DNA of 64,000 bases. Origin: Nitrospirota bacterium (lineage in GTDB: Bacteria; Nitrospinota_A; UBA7883; JACRGQ01). The DNA is taken from positions 1-64,000 of the forward strand of contig JAJRYD010000029.1 in NCBI GenBank assembly GCA_024275955.1, in the 5' to 3' direction. Every line of letters begins with the position of its first letter. The first letter of the stretch is position 1. Positions 18,162 to 26,861 of this stretch are shown here, piece after piece. The position numbers and the translations under genes are program-made. The notes under the pieces were generated by a model. It worked only from the letters and a program-made list of their open reading frames with translations, had not been told where the DNA came from and searched no databases.

Positions 18162-19188
18162 CCAAGAAGAATCAATTTCGGTAAAAGACAGAGCTTTTTA
18201 CCTTTTAATCGCCGTCGGGGTGGCAGTTAGCGTTCTTACCGAGCTGGAAAAGGTTTCACCTTTCGTAAAACAGCTTTGCGGGGGCGATACCGGCGGATGT
18301 GCCAAGGTGGGAGCTTCTGAATATTCAAGCCTGCTCGGGGTTCCGCTAGGGTATTGGGGGGTTCTTTCCTACATAGTTCTTCTACTGCTATACAGGTACC
18401 GGCGCAATTTTTCCGTAATTTTCGTTTCCGTAATGATGGGTGCCGAAATTTACTTCGTTTACCTTCAATACGCCGTAATAAAGTCTTTTTGCATGCTTTG
18501 CATGGCGAATTTTGCTGTTGTCGCCATTCTCACTTTGCTACTTTTTGTTACCGCGTTAACCAAAGAGAAGCAGGATAGCTTTAGGGTGGTAGGGGCTGTC
18601 GTTCTCCTCGTTACATTTTTTGCTTTCTTTATTCCGCTAGAGTTAAAGCTACAGGACAGGCAGTCCGGCGAAACGGCTAAGAGGGTAGAGTCTATTACAA
18701 GCTTTGGCGATTCATCGTCGCCTTACAGGCTGGAGATATTTACCGACTATATGTGTTCGCACTGCGCGCACTACGAGGAGACGGTAAAAAGAATTATAGA
18801 GCAGTACCCTGAGATATATATAGTCTTTAGGGATGTTATCTTCGATCCGAAATCGCTTACGCCTATGGCGGTTGCCTACACAGGGTCGGTAGCTTATTAC
18901 GAAGGGCAGAAAGAGTACGTCAAAAGACGGTTCGAAACTTTTGAAAACCAGAAAGATATTTACAACTACCTTGCCCCGCGTTTCAAGCTTATCCCTAAAG
19001 ACGACGAGATGCGCGCGGCTATAAAAAAGAAACTGGATGAAGACGCAGAACAGGCCGAAAAGCTTGGGATACATGCCACCCCGACGACGGTAATCATCTC
19101 TAACGGGAAACGGCAAGATATGATAAGCGGCTATATTGATTTTCATAAGCTAAAGCCAAAGCTGGAAAAGCTTTTGGGCCGTCAGTAG
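18151..19188 (+). CDS. VKOR-DsbA fusion: disulfide bond-forming membrane protein
   Basis: 345 residues. Residues 15-~160 are a vitamin K epoxide reductase-like four/five-helix membrane domain with the loop cysteines Cys43 and Cys50 (CGGDTGGC), the family's conserved Ser in a GASEYSSLLGVPLGYWG loop, and the quinone-side pair Cys114-Cys117 (CMLC). Residues ~185-345 are a DsbA/thioredoxin-fold domain with active site Cys202-Ser-His-Cys205 and the cis-Pro context HATPTTVI. The fusion can oxidise protein thiols in the periplasm and pass electrons to quinone, replacing DsbA plus DsbB. It is a likely helper for the multiheme cytochromes of this organism. Confidence 0.95.
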   Translation: MTTSQEESISVKDRAFYLLIAVGVAVSVLTELEKVSPFVKQLCGGDTGGCAKVGASEYSSLLGVPLGYWGVLSYIVLLLLYRYRRNFSVIFVSVMMGAEIYFVYLQYAVIKSFCMLCMANFAVVAILTLLLFVTALTKEKQDSFRVVGAVVLLVTFFAFFIPLELKLQDRQSGETAKRVESITSFGDSSSPYRLEIFTDYMCSHCAHYEETVKRIIEQYPEIYIVFRDVIFDPKSLTPMAVAYTGSVAYYEGQKEYVKRRFETFENQKDIYNYLAPRFKLIPKDDEMRAAIKKKLDEDAEQAEKLGIHATPTTVIISNGKRQDMISGYIDFHKLKPKLEKLLGRQ

Positions 19189-19198
19189 AGCATTAGGA

Positions 19199-21373
19199 AT
19201 GACCGGCACCCCGCTTAACGAAAAGCAGGCCGAAGCTGTCGCTCATGGCGATGGTCCGGCGCTTATCCTTTCTGGAGCCGGTTCCGGCAAGACAAGAGTT
19301 ATAACCAGCAGGGCGGTAAGGCTTATCTCCGATGGTGTCGCGCCGTGGTCGGTATTTTGCGTTACCTTCACAAACAAAGCGGCGGGCGAGATGCGCCATC
19401 GTATATCTTCCATGCTCGATATAGACGCCACAAATCTATGGATATCGACCTTTCACTCATCCTGTCTGCGGATACTAAAAGATGAATACCGAAATGCCGG
19501 CTACCAGTCGATGCCGACTGTCTTTGACGCCGTTGACCAAAAGTCGCTGGTGAAAGGGATAATAAGGGGCATGGGAAGGACAGACGCGGAACTGCCGCAC
19601 CGCAAATGTTTGTCGGTAATAAGCCGCTACAAAAACGATATGAAAGGGCCGGAACATCTAGCGTCGGAAGATAGCTACCCGCAAGCGAAAGAGACAGCGG
19701 AAGTTTTTCAGCAGTATCAGGAAGCGTTGATAAAGAATAATGCCGTAGATTTTGACGACCTTATGCTTGTTGTTATAAGGCTTTTTAAATCGCGCGAAGA
19801 TGTTTTGGGAAAGTACCGTGAACGGTTCAGATATATCATGGTAGATGAGTTTCAGGATACCAACATGGTGCAGTACAGCCTTATACGACTGCTTGTTGGG
19901 GAAAAGAAGAACATCTTCGTGGTGGGTGATGACGACCAGTCGATATACCGATGGCGCGGGGCGCGGATAGGCAACATATTAGGCTTTGAAAAAGATTTTC
20001 CAAACTGCAAGGTAGTGAAACTTGAGGAGAATTACAGGTCTACCAAAAATATTCTCAAAAGCGCGTACGAGGTCGTGAAAAATATTCATGGCCGTAAAGA
20101 AAAAGAGCTATGGACCAAGTCGGGAGATGGGAGCTTGGTAACTATCTTTACAGGCGAGACGGAAATTGACGAGGTGGAGTTCGTGGTGGGAGAAATTATC
20201 CGTAGAGTGAAAGATGGCGGGGCAAATTACGGAGAGTTTGCCGTTTTTTACAGGACGAACGCCCAGTCGCGCGTATTCGAGGAATCGCTCAACAGAAACA
20301 GGGTGCCGTACCGGATGTACGGAGGCTTAAAGTTCTACAGCCGAAAAGAGATAAAGGACGCTCTTTCTTACTTTCGGCTTGGGGTTAATGAGATGGACGA
20401 GGTAGCCTTTTTGCGGGCTATCTCATCTCCTCCAAGAGGTATCGGCCCCGCGGCGCTTTCGAAGCTAAAAGGGTACTGCGTAGAGAAGAATGTTTCTCTG
20501 CTTGCGGCATGCGGCGCCGAAGATAACGGCATAGCAGGTACGGCTGGGAAAAAACTTCTGGATTTTTTTGAGATTATTAAAAAGATAAAAATGAACGCCC
20601 CCGTAAAGCCTGCCGGAGAGCTTATCGAAATGGTTCTAGAGGGGAGCAGGTTTATAGACTATCTTTTAGATAAGCGGACAGCTCAGGATAACGCGAGAGT
20701 GGAAAACCTTAAAGAGCTGGTCTCGGCCCCACACAAGGAGGAACTGCTAACGGAATTTATAGAGAGGGTCGCGCTTCAGGCAGAGGCCGACCTTGTGGAA
20801 GATAGCGGTGAAAATGTTTCGCTTATGACTCTTCATGTTTCGAAAGGTTTGGAATTTAATTCTGTTTTTATGGTCGGCATGGAGGAGAATCTCTTTCCCC
20901 ACTTTAATTCTATGGATAGCATTGAAGAGCTGGAGGAGGAGAGGCGGCTTTGCTATGTGGGGATGACCCGCGCGCGGAATAGACTGTATATGACCAACGC
21001 CTCCACAAGAAAGATGTACGGGCAGTTTTCGATGAACGAGCCTTCGCCGTTCTTGACTGATATTCCAGAAGAAATTATCGAAAGAAAACGCTCCCCCAAA
21101 AAACAGTTTGCCGGTAGCTCCAGCCAAAGCTCTGGGTACCGTTCTAGCTACAGCTCTGGGCAGGGCTTTAAAAAGCGTGAACAGCGTTCGGCTTCCGGGT
21201 TTGGTGCTTCTGTCGGCGTTTTCTCGCCGGGAAAAGAGGTGAAGCACCGTATATTTGGCAAAGGCGTTATAAAAAAATGCGAAGGGGCTGGAGACGAAAC
21301 GAAGCTTACGATACTTTTTCGGCATGCCGGAATGAAAAAGCTTAAAAGCAGGTTCGTGGAGCTAGTAGCATAA
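19199..21373 (+). CDS. pcrA: UvrD/PcrA-family ATP-dependent DNA helicase
   Basis: 724 residues, full length for UvrD/PcrA/Rep. Superfamily 1A motifs are in order: Q-motif LNEKQAEAVAHGDG, Walker A ILSGAGSGKTRVITSR, Ia FTNKAAGEM, II VDEFQDTN, III GDDDQSIYRWRGA, IV ENYRST, V SLMTLHVSKGLEFNSVFMVGMEE and VI EERRLCYVGMTRARNRL. The C-terminus has a Ser/Gly-rich linker (~residues 640-670) and a Tudor-like end (GVFSPGKEVKHRIFGKGVI) as in PcrA, which binds RNA polymerase. It unwinds 3'-5' in nucleotide excision and mismatch repair. Confidence 0.95.
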   Translation: MTGTPLNEKQAEAVAHGDGPALILSGAGSGKTRVITSRAVRLISDGVAPWSVFCVTFTNKAAGEMRHRISSMLDIDATNLWISTFHSSCLRILKDEYRNAGYQSMPTVFDAVDQKSLVKGIIRGMGRTDAELPHRKCLSVISRYKNDMKGPEHLASEDSYPQAKETAEVFQQYQEALIKNNAVDFDDLMLVVIRLFKSREDVLGKYRERFRYIMVDEFQDTNMVQYSLIRLLVGEKKNIFVVGDDDQSIYRWRGARIGNILGFEKDFPNCKVVKLEENYRSTKNILKSAYEVVKNIHGRKEKELWTKSGDGSLVTIFTGETEIDEVEFVVGEIIRRVKDGGANYGEFAVFYRTNAQSRVFEESLNRNRVPYRMYGGLKFYSRKEIKDALSYFRLGVNEMDEVAFLRAISSPPRGIGPAALSKLKGYCVEKNVSLLAACGAEDNGIAGTAGKKLLDFFEIIKKIKMNAPVKPAGELIEMVLEGSRFIDYLLDKRTAQDNARVENLKELVSAPHKEELLTEFIERVALQAEADLVEDSGENVSLMTLHVSKGLEFNSVFMVGMEENLFPHFNSMDSIEELEEERRLCYVGMTRARNRLYMTNASTRKMYGQFSMNEPSPFLTDIPEEIIERKRSPKKQFAGSSSQSSGYRSSYSSGQGFKKREQRSASGFGASVGVFSPGKEVKHRIFGKGVIKKCEGAGDETKLTILFRHAGMKKLKSRFVELVA

Positions 21374-21383
21374 GCGGGGTCTG

Positions 21384-22235
21384 ATGCGTTTATTGTCGCT
21401 GATACTAAAGGATATTCGGATAGAGCATACGCTCTTTGCTATGCCGTTTGCCGTTATGAGTGCCTTTATAGCGTCTGGCGGGCTTCCGGCCGGCAGGGAA
21501 ATTATGCTTCTTTTGCTTGCGCTTGTTTTCGCAAGGAGCGCGGCGATGGCGTTTAACAGGCTTGTCGATGCCAAATTCGACATGACCAACCCGAGGACAG
21601 AGGGCAGGCCGCTTGCTTCCGGCAAAGCAGGGGTTAAAAGCTATCTTATATTCGTTGTCGTAATGTCGGTTTGCTTTATCGTTACGGCAAAGTCTTTAAA
21701 CGAGCTGGCATATTTCCTTTCTCCTCTCGCGCTACTTATAGTTTTTTTCTACTCGCTTACCAAAAGGTTCACCGCCTACTCGCATTTCTTTTTGGGCTTC
21801 GCGTTGGCGCTCTCCCCTGTGGGGGCATGGGTCGCCATAACGGGAGAGATAGGAACCGAGTCTCTTTTGCTTGGTCTTGCGGTAATCTTCTGGCTTGCAG
21901 GGCTCGATATTATCTACTCGTGCCAAGATGTCGCGCACGATAAGGAATTAGGGCTGTACTCGATACCGTCACGGTTTGGCGTAAAGAAAGCTCTTTTCTA
22001 CTCGTCGCTCTCTCATCTGGTGATGGTTGCTTTTTTGATATTTCTCTTTGGCATCACTCCGCGTCTCGGGCCGATTTTTCTTTTAGGCCTCGCTTTTACC
22101 TCTGCCTTTCTCTGGTACGAGCATAGCCTTGTAAAGCCTAACGACCTGCGGAAAGTAAACAGCGCCTTTTTTAACGTGAACGGAATAATATCGGTGGGGC
22201 TTATGGTCTTTGTGATAGCGGACATGCTTTTATGA
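21384..22235 (+). CDS. mqnP: UbiA-family prenyltransferase, probably MqnP (menaquinone, futalosine route)
   Basis: 283 residues, about eight membrane helices. The two Asp-rich motifs of UbiA prenyltransferases are present: NRLVDAKFDMTNPRTEGRPL and YSCQDVAHDKELGLYSIPSRFG. The combination with NPRT..RPL and GLYSIP fits the MqnP/UbiA branch that attaches the polyprenyl tail in futalosine-type menaquinone synthesis. UbiA proper (4-hydroxybenzoate) cannot be excluded, as no other quinone genes are in the window. It starts 10 bp after pcrA and overlaps radC by 4 bp (ATGA). Confidence 0.85.
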   Translation: MRLLSLILKDIRIEHTLFAMPFAVMSAFIASGGLPAGREIMLLLLALVFARSAAMAFNRLVDAKFDMTNPRTEGRPLASGKAGVKSYLIFVVVMSVCFIVTAKSLNELAYFLSPLALLIVFFYSLTKRFTAYSHFFLGFALALSPVGAWVAITGEIGTESLLLGLAVIFWLAGLDIIYSCQDVAHDKELGLYSIPSRFGVKKALFYSSLSHLVMVAFLIFLFGITPRLGPIFLLGLAFTSAFLWYEHSLVKPNDLRKVNSAFFNVNGIISVGLMVFVIADMLL

Positions 22236-22963
22236 CGGAAACTAACGGGAAAGATAAAAGAGAAGGACACCGCAAAAGGCTTAGAGAAAAGTTTTTAGAG
22301 CATGGCCTTGAAAAGTTTACCGACGAGGAGATAGTCGAGCTGTTGCTGACTCTTGCTACGCCGAGGAAAGACTGCAAGCAGGCGGCAAGGGAGGCATTAA
22401 AAACTTTTGGAACGCTCCGCAACGTGCTGGAGGCCGACCTCGATTCGTTGACGGAGATAAAAGATATAGGCCCTTCCAACGCTTTTGGCATTAAGTTTAT
22501 CCATCAGGTTACGAAAAAGTTTCTGCGCGACAGAATGATAGAGAAAAGGGCGTTTCATTCTTCCGATGACCTTCTTGACTATCTTAACCACTCTATGAGG
22601 TCGCTTAAGAGAGAGGTTTTTCAGATTATATATCTTGACGCGGTTGACAGGATAATTGACGAAGAAATCATAGCAGTAGGCACGGCGACGGAGGTGCCGG
22701 TCAGCCCCCAGCAGATAGTCGAGCGGGCGGTAAAGCGCGGCGCGGCGAATATTATGATAGCGCACAACCATCCGGGCGGCGAGGCGGAACCTTCGGAGGA
22801 CGATAAGGCTATGACGCGCGAAACGGTTTTTGTCTGCGGCATGATGAAGCTAAAGCTAAGGGAGCATGCGATTGTCGCTCCGCGCGGCCACTTTAGTTTT
22901 TCAAAGGAAGGTCTTATCGCCGAGTATGAGCATCAGCTCCGCAAGGTGCAAAAGAAGATTTAA
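22232..22963 (+). CDS. radC: RadC-family JAB/MPN domain protein
   Basis: 243 residues. An N-terminal helix-hairpin-helix region (HRKRLREKFLEHG, then DIGPSNAFGIKF) precedes the JAB1/MPN metalloprotease-like domain with the zinc motif AHNHPGGEAEPSEDD. RadC proteins are widespread; a role in recombination repair was once proposed but remains unproven. Start ATG overlaps the stop of the prenyltransferase, and its 3' end overlaps the converging hypothetical gene by 4 bp. Confidence 0.95.
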   Translation: MTETNGKDKREGHRKRLREKFLEHGLEKFTDEEIVELLLTLATPRKDCKQAAREALKTFGTLRNVLEADLDSLTEIKDIGPSNAFGIKFIHQVTKKFLRDRMIEKRAFHSSDDLLDYLNHSMRSLKREVFQIIYLDAVDRIIDEEIIAVGTATEVPVSPQQIVERAVKRGAANIMIAHNHPGGEAEPSEDDKAMTRETVFVCGMMKLKLREHAIVAPRGHFSFSKEGLIAEYEHQLRKVQKKI

Positions 22964-23850
22964 CAAGTAGAGCTATCAGTTGTCTGCCTGATTTTTTCAG
23001 GTAGGGCAGGTAGGTCTTTTTCAGTCAGCAGGGCTAATCTAGCTTTTGGGGCGAAGGCATATCTTCCGACCCTTCTGATTGATAGTTTTATAAAGTCTTC
23101 CATCCATTTTTCTTCTCCAACCCCGAAGTCTCTTTTTGGATTTGCTTTTCTGGAGGTTTCTTCGTTTCCGACGACTGATGTGAGATACCCAAAGTCATTT
23201 AAAATGGTGAGGCTTATTTTAAATTTTCTGCTTGCTTTGCATCGGTTCTGTCGGTGGTGATCTTCCGCAATATCTTTGTTCTCGCAACTTTTTTTGTCGC
23301 ATTTGCAGATATCACTGGCTTCTTTTTCCAAAATGGTTAGGCAGGTATAGCCGATATCGGTTAGGCGGGCACTCCCTTTTTTATAAGTTTCGAGTAGTTT
23401 AAGCATTATTCTTACTGTCGAAGAGAATTGGAATTTTTCAGGTGGTGAAGGGTAAGCTCCTGCTTGAATATTCCGCGACATTGGGCATTCTGCTGAGACC
23501 GGCCGCCTCGTATACTGATGGGCTAAACTGCCATCGGCTCTCTCTTTTAGAATGCCGGCATTTTTATATTTAAATCTTGTCCCATAAAGATTATGTTTCA
23601 AAATGATTTCAGCTTCCCACGCTAGTACAAAATCTTTAACATGCGACTTGGCTTCCTCGATATCTTTAAAATATTTTTTGTCTTTGAATTGTATTGTCAA
23701 TTTTCCGTCGGTATGAGCTTCGTCTGTTTGTTCTAGGATGGCTGTAAAGTCTTCGTATTCCTTTATGATAGGTTCTGGATTGTCGAAAAGCATTGGGGAT
23801 GGTGTTAGCAGGCTGTACGTAAGCTTCTCGACATAAATAGTTTCAGCCAT
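22960..23850 (-). CDS. Hypothetical protein downstream of hicBA
   Basis: 296 residues; I do not recognise a family. The first ~120 residues are mixed alpha/beta and hydrophilic. The middle has a helical segment followed by a Cys/His cluster (ICKCDKKSCENKDIAEDHHRQNRC) that could bind zinc. It is followed by SLTILNDFGYLTSVVG, which looks like the recognition part of a winged helix, so DNA binding is conceivable. There are no membrane segments or signal peptide. It starts directly after the hicA stop, so it is the third gene of the hicB-hicA unit and may belong to the same accessory module. Confidence 0.7.
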   Translation of the reverse strand: MAETIYVEKLTYSLLTPSPMLFDNPEPIIKEYEDFTAILEQTDEAHTDGKLTIQFKDKKYFKDIEEAKSHVKDFVLAWEAEIILKHNLYGTRFKYKNAGILKERADGSLAHQYTRRPVSAECPMSRNIQAGAYPSPPEKFQFSSTVRIMLKLLETYKKGSARLTDIGYTCLTILEKEASDICKCDKKSCENKDIAEDHHRQNRCKASRKFKISLTILNDFGYLTSVVGNEETSRKANPKRDFGVGEEKWMEDFIKLSIRRVGRYAFAPKARLALLTEKDLPALPEKIRQTTDSSTC

Positions 23851-24075
23851 TTATTTACAGTTTTCCAAAAACTGTTCCGTTGTTAGGCCTGCTCTGGAAA
23901 TCAATGCCCTTAAGGTACCCCTTGCGACTGTTTGATGGTTTGGTACCGAAAGTGTGGCTATATGGCCATCTTTGGTGAGGATAATATGCGAACCTCTTTG
24001 GCGTACTACCTGCCATCCGAGCCTTTCGAATGCTTTTACTATTTTCTTGGGTCGTAAAAGCGGAAGGGGCGGCAA
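23851..24075 (-). CDS. hicA: HicA-family mRNA interferase toxin
   Basis: 74 residues with a double-stranded-RNA-binding-like fold: KKIVKAFERLGWQVVRQRGSHIILTKDG followed by SVPNHQTVARGTLRALISRAG (full motif split: GSHIILTKDG, SVPNHQTVARGTL). The conserved active-site His in GSH is present. The start is TTG, directly after the hicB TAG. In HicAB systems the toxin cleaves mRNA when the antitoxin is lost. Here the antitoxin gene comes first, the reverse of the common hicA-hicB order. Confidence 0.9.
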   Translation of the reverse strand: MPPLPLLRPKKIVKAFERLGWQVVRQRGSHIILTKDGHIATLSVPNHQTVARGTLRALISRAGLTTEQFLENCK

Positions 24076-24282
24076 CTAAGCGGGGATCTCTATGTCGCGT
24101 GTAGTTACTGTTGGCGACATTCCCTGCTCTTCGCGTGCGGCAATACATTCTTTTGCCGCTTCCATAATGTTTTTCATTGCTTCATCCATTGTTTTGCCCT
24201 GTGATATGCAACCGGGAATAGACGGACATTCGGCGATGAATATTCCATCCTCGTCTGTAACAATAGTAACCTGCAGTTTCAT
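24076..24282 (-). CDS. hicB: HicB-family antitoxin
   Basis: 68 residues from ATG 24282 (MKLQVTIVTDEDGIFIAECP). A longer open frame runs upstream, but the HicB fold begins here. The sequence follows the HicB partial RNase H-like domain: GIFIAECPSIPGCISQGKT, then DEAMKNIMEAAKECIAAREE and a basic/acidic tail. No C-terminal DNA-binding domain is present, so this is the short HicB type. It lies 40 bp after the citrate synthase stop on the same strand and is directly followed by hicA. Confidence 0.9.
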   Translation of the reverse strand: MKLQVTIVTDEDGIFIAECPSIPGCISQGKTMDEAMKNIMEAAKECIAAREEQGMSPTVTTRDIEIPA

Positions 24283-24322
24283 AAAAGCTCCAATATCGTA
24301 CAGTTTATGAACCTCTTGTAGC

Positions 24323-25615
24323 CTACCTCTTGTCCATAGGTATGTAGCTTCTTGTTGCCGCTCCATCGTACAGCTGTCTCGGCCTGCCGATTACCCGTTT
24401 GGGGTCTTGTATCATTTCCGCCCATTGCGCCATCCAGCCGACCATCCTGCCCATAGTAAAGACTACGGTAAACATGTTGACCGGAATTCTTATCGCCTTG
24501 TAGGTTATGCCGGAGTAGAAGTCTACATTAGGGAAAAGCTTTCTCTCAACGAAGTAATCGTCTTTCATCGCTATCTCTTCCAGCCGTAGGGCTATCTCTA
24601 ACAGCGGGTCGTTGCCGTCGGTTTTTTCTATTATGTCTCTCGACATTTTTTTGATAAGTTTCGCGCGTGGGTCGTAGTTTTTGTAAACCCTATGTCCAAA
24701 ACCCATCAGGCGGAAGGAATCGTCTTTGTTTTTTGCTTTGTCTATAAATTTAGGGATGTTTTTCACGTCGCCTATCTCTTCCAGCATAGTGAGTACAGCC
24801 TCGTTTGCTCCGCCGTGCGCCGGCCCCCAAAGCGCGCCGACACCTGCCGAAGCGGCCGCGAACGGGTTTGCTTCCGAAGAGCCGGCAAGCCGTACCGTCG
24901 ATGTCGATGCGTTTTGCTCGTGGTCGGCATGGAGAATAAGTATAAGGTCTAGCGCTTTTGCATGTAGCGGGTCTACCTCGTACTTTTCGGCAGGTACAGA
25001 GAACATCATATGGAGGAAGTTCTCCGCGTAGCCTAGTTTGTTATCGGGGTAGTTGATAGGCTGTCCTATAGAGTATTTGTAGGCCGCCGCCGCTATCGTT
25101 GTTATTTTTGCTATCAGCCTGTGCGCCGAAATTTCCTGATGTTTCGGGTTATGTATCTCTAGCGAGTCGTGGTAAAAGGCGCTAAGCGCGCCGACCATGC
25201 CGACCATGATAGCCATAGGGTGGGCATCGCGCCTGAATCCGGCTAGGAATGATTTGAAGCCTTCGTGTACCATCGAGTGGCGGGTGATGATGCCGGCGAA
25301 TTTGTCGTACTCCTCTTTTGCGGGCAACTCTCCGTGGAGAAGAAGGTAGCAGACCTCTAGATAGTTGCTTTTTTCTGCCAGCTCTTCGATGCCGTATCCA
25401 CGATAGAGGAGTATTCCTTTTTCGCCGTCTATGAAAGTTATCTTGCTTTTGCAACTGGCGGTTGACTTAAAGCCGGGGTCGTATGTGAATATCCCCATTT
25501 TTGAGTAGAGCGTGCGTATATCAGCCACGGATGGGCCGTGAGTGGGGTGCAAGAGAGGAAATTCCTCGCTGGCGCCTGTGGCATTGTTGGTGATTGTTAT
25601 ACTCTCTTTTCCCAT
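24323..25615 (-). CDS. gltA: Citrate synthase
   Basis: 430 residues from ATG 25615, which is preceded by AAGGAGGCG; an upstream in-frame start adds six residues but lacks a site. It is the hexameric type II class by length. The N-terminal region has [35 protein letters not shown]. The catalytic His and Asp contexts are GAMWGPAHGG-like ([14 protein letters not shown]), [15 protein letters not shown] and the late NVDFYSGI. It condenses acetyl-CoA and oxaloacetate. It is transcribed divergently from the DAHP synthase across a 195-bp gap. Confidence 0.97.
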   Translation of the reverse strand: MGKESITITNNATGASEEFPLLHPTHGPSVADIRTLYSKMGIFTYDPGFKSTASCKSKITFIDGEKGILLYRGYGIEELAEKSNYLEVCYLLLHGELPAKEEYDKFAGIITRHSMVHEGFKSFLAGFRRDAHPMAIMVGMVGALSAFYHDSLEIHNPKHQEISAHRLIAKITTIAAAAYKYSIGQPINYPDNKLGYAENFLHMMFSVPAEKYEVDPLHAKALDLILILHADHEQNASTSTVRLAGSSEANPFAAASAGVGALWGPAHGGANEAVLTMLEEIGDVKNIPKFIDKAKNKDDSFRLMGFGHRVYKNYDPRAKLIKKMSRDIIEKTDGNDPLLEIALRLEEIAMKDDYFVERKLFPNVDFYSGITYKAIRIPVNMFTVVFTMGRMVGWMAQWAEMIQDPKRVIGRPRQLYDGAATRSYIPMDKR

Positions 25616-25715
25616 TATCGCCTCCTTAAACAAATTAAGACCACTACGACGGGCTGATTTCGCGTTTCTCGACTGACTTCATTCTAGTACGTTTTTGCGA
25701 TATCGCCTAGTATAC

Positions 25716-25765
25716 CGTCGGCCTATTTTGCATAGGTTGACGGTTTGGGCTATTTGCAGTATCTT
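25716..25765 (+). promoter_or_regulatory. Predicted promoter of the DAHP synthase gene with overlapping imperfect palindrome
   Basis: TTGACG (25737-25742) and TATCTT (25760-25765) are separated by 17 bp, a fair sigma-70 match 46 bp before the start codon. The -35 box forms the right arm of an imperfect inverted repeat, CGTC-gg-CCTAT-tttgc-ATAGG-tt-GACG (25716-25742). An operator that would block the -35 is possible. No measured data. Confidence 0.4.
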
Positions 25766-25810
25766 CGTAAATTAGCTTAATATTTTCCTCTTATTGGAGA
25801 GATGTAGAGA

Positions 25811-26827
25811 ATGATTGTTGTTATGAAGCCGGAAGCCCCGCAAGAGGCTGTAGATGAAGTAGTTAAAATTATTAAGGATATCGGTTATACCCCGCATCTC
25901 CTTGCTGGAGAGATACAGACGGTGATTGCTGCTGTTGGAGATGGAAGGGAAAAATCAAGGATCGAATCAATGGAATCGCTAAAGCATGTGGAAAAGGTAG
26001 TTCCTATCTTGAAGCCTTACAAGCTTACCTCGCGCGAGACGACACCTGCCGACAGTATAATCAAGGTAAGGGATGTGGAGATAGGCGGAAAGCATATCGC
26101 CGTGATGGCTGGCCCTTGTTCTGTTGAAGGAGAGGATCAGATTATCGGGGTAGCGAAGTCTGTCAAGGAGGCTGGAGCGAACATCCTTCGTGGCGGAGCT
26201 TTTAAGCCAAGAACCTCTCCATATTCCTTTCAAGGGATGGCTGAGGATGGTTTAAAGCTTCTTGAGAAGGCAAGAAACGAGACAGGCTTGCCTATAGTAA
26301 CCGAGGTACTCAACCCACGAGATCTGGAGTTGATATGCAAATATACCGATATCGTCCAGATAGGCGCGCGGAATATGCAGAACTTTTCGCTTCTAAAGGA
26401 AGTTGGGCTTATAGATAAGCCGATTCTTCTCAAAAGAGGCTTGGCAAACACTATAGACGAGTGGCTTATGTCTGCCGAATATATACTTGCTGGCGGAAAC
26501 CGGCAGGTAATCTTGTGCGAGAGAGGCATAAGGACATTTGAGACAGCAACAAGGAACACCCTAGATTTAAGCGCGGTGCCTGTTGTTAAGAGCAAAACTC
26601 ATCTGCCGGTCATTATAGATCCTTCGCATGGTACCGGCTATTGGCAGTATGTGGGAGACCTTGCCAAGGCGGCTGTTGCTGTTGGCGCGGACGGCCTTAT
26701 GATAGAGGTTCATAACCAGCCGGAGATTGCGTTTTCGGATGGCGCGCAGTCGTTAAAGCCTAAAAAGTTTGCCACTCTTATGGACGAGCTGAGACCTATT
26801 GCCAAGGCGGTAGGCAGGACTATTTAG
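25811..26827 (+). CDS. aroF: 3-deoxy-7-phosphoheptulonate synthase (DAHP synthase, type I-beta)
   Basis: 338 residues. The N-terminal ferredoxin-like ACT-type domain (1-~75: MIVVMKPEAPQEAVDEVVKI) is typical of the I-beta class seen in Thermotoga. The barrel has VMAGPCSVEGEDQIIGVA, GANILRGGAFKPRTSPYSFQG, QIGARNMQNFSLLKEVG, KPILLKRG, LCERGIRTFE and PVIIDPSHGTGYW. It condenses phosphoenolpyruvate and erythrose-4-phosphate as the first step of the shikimate route. In this class the N-terminal domain mediates feedback inhibition. Confidence 0.96.
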   Translation: MIVVMKPEAPQEAVDEVVKIIKDIGYTPHLLAGEIQTVIAAVGDGREKSRIESMESLKHVEKVVPILKPYKLTSRETTPADSIIKVRDVEIGGKHIAVMAGPCSVEGEDQIIGVAKSVKEAGANILRGGAFKPRTSPYSFQGMAEDGLKLLEKARNETGLPIVTEVLNPRDLELICKYTDIVQIGARNMQNFSLLKEVGLIDKPILLKRGLANTIDEWLMSAEYILAGGNRQVILCERGIRTFETATRNTLDLSAVPVVKSKTHLPVIIDPSHGTGYWQYVGDLAKAAVAVGADGLMIEVHNQPEIAFSDGAQSLKPKKFATLMDELRPIAKAVGRTI

Positions 26828-26861
26828 TATGGGTAACCTTGCCTAGCCTAAAAAGCTTTTG

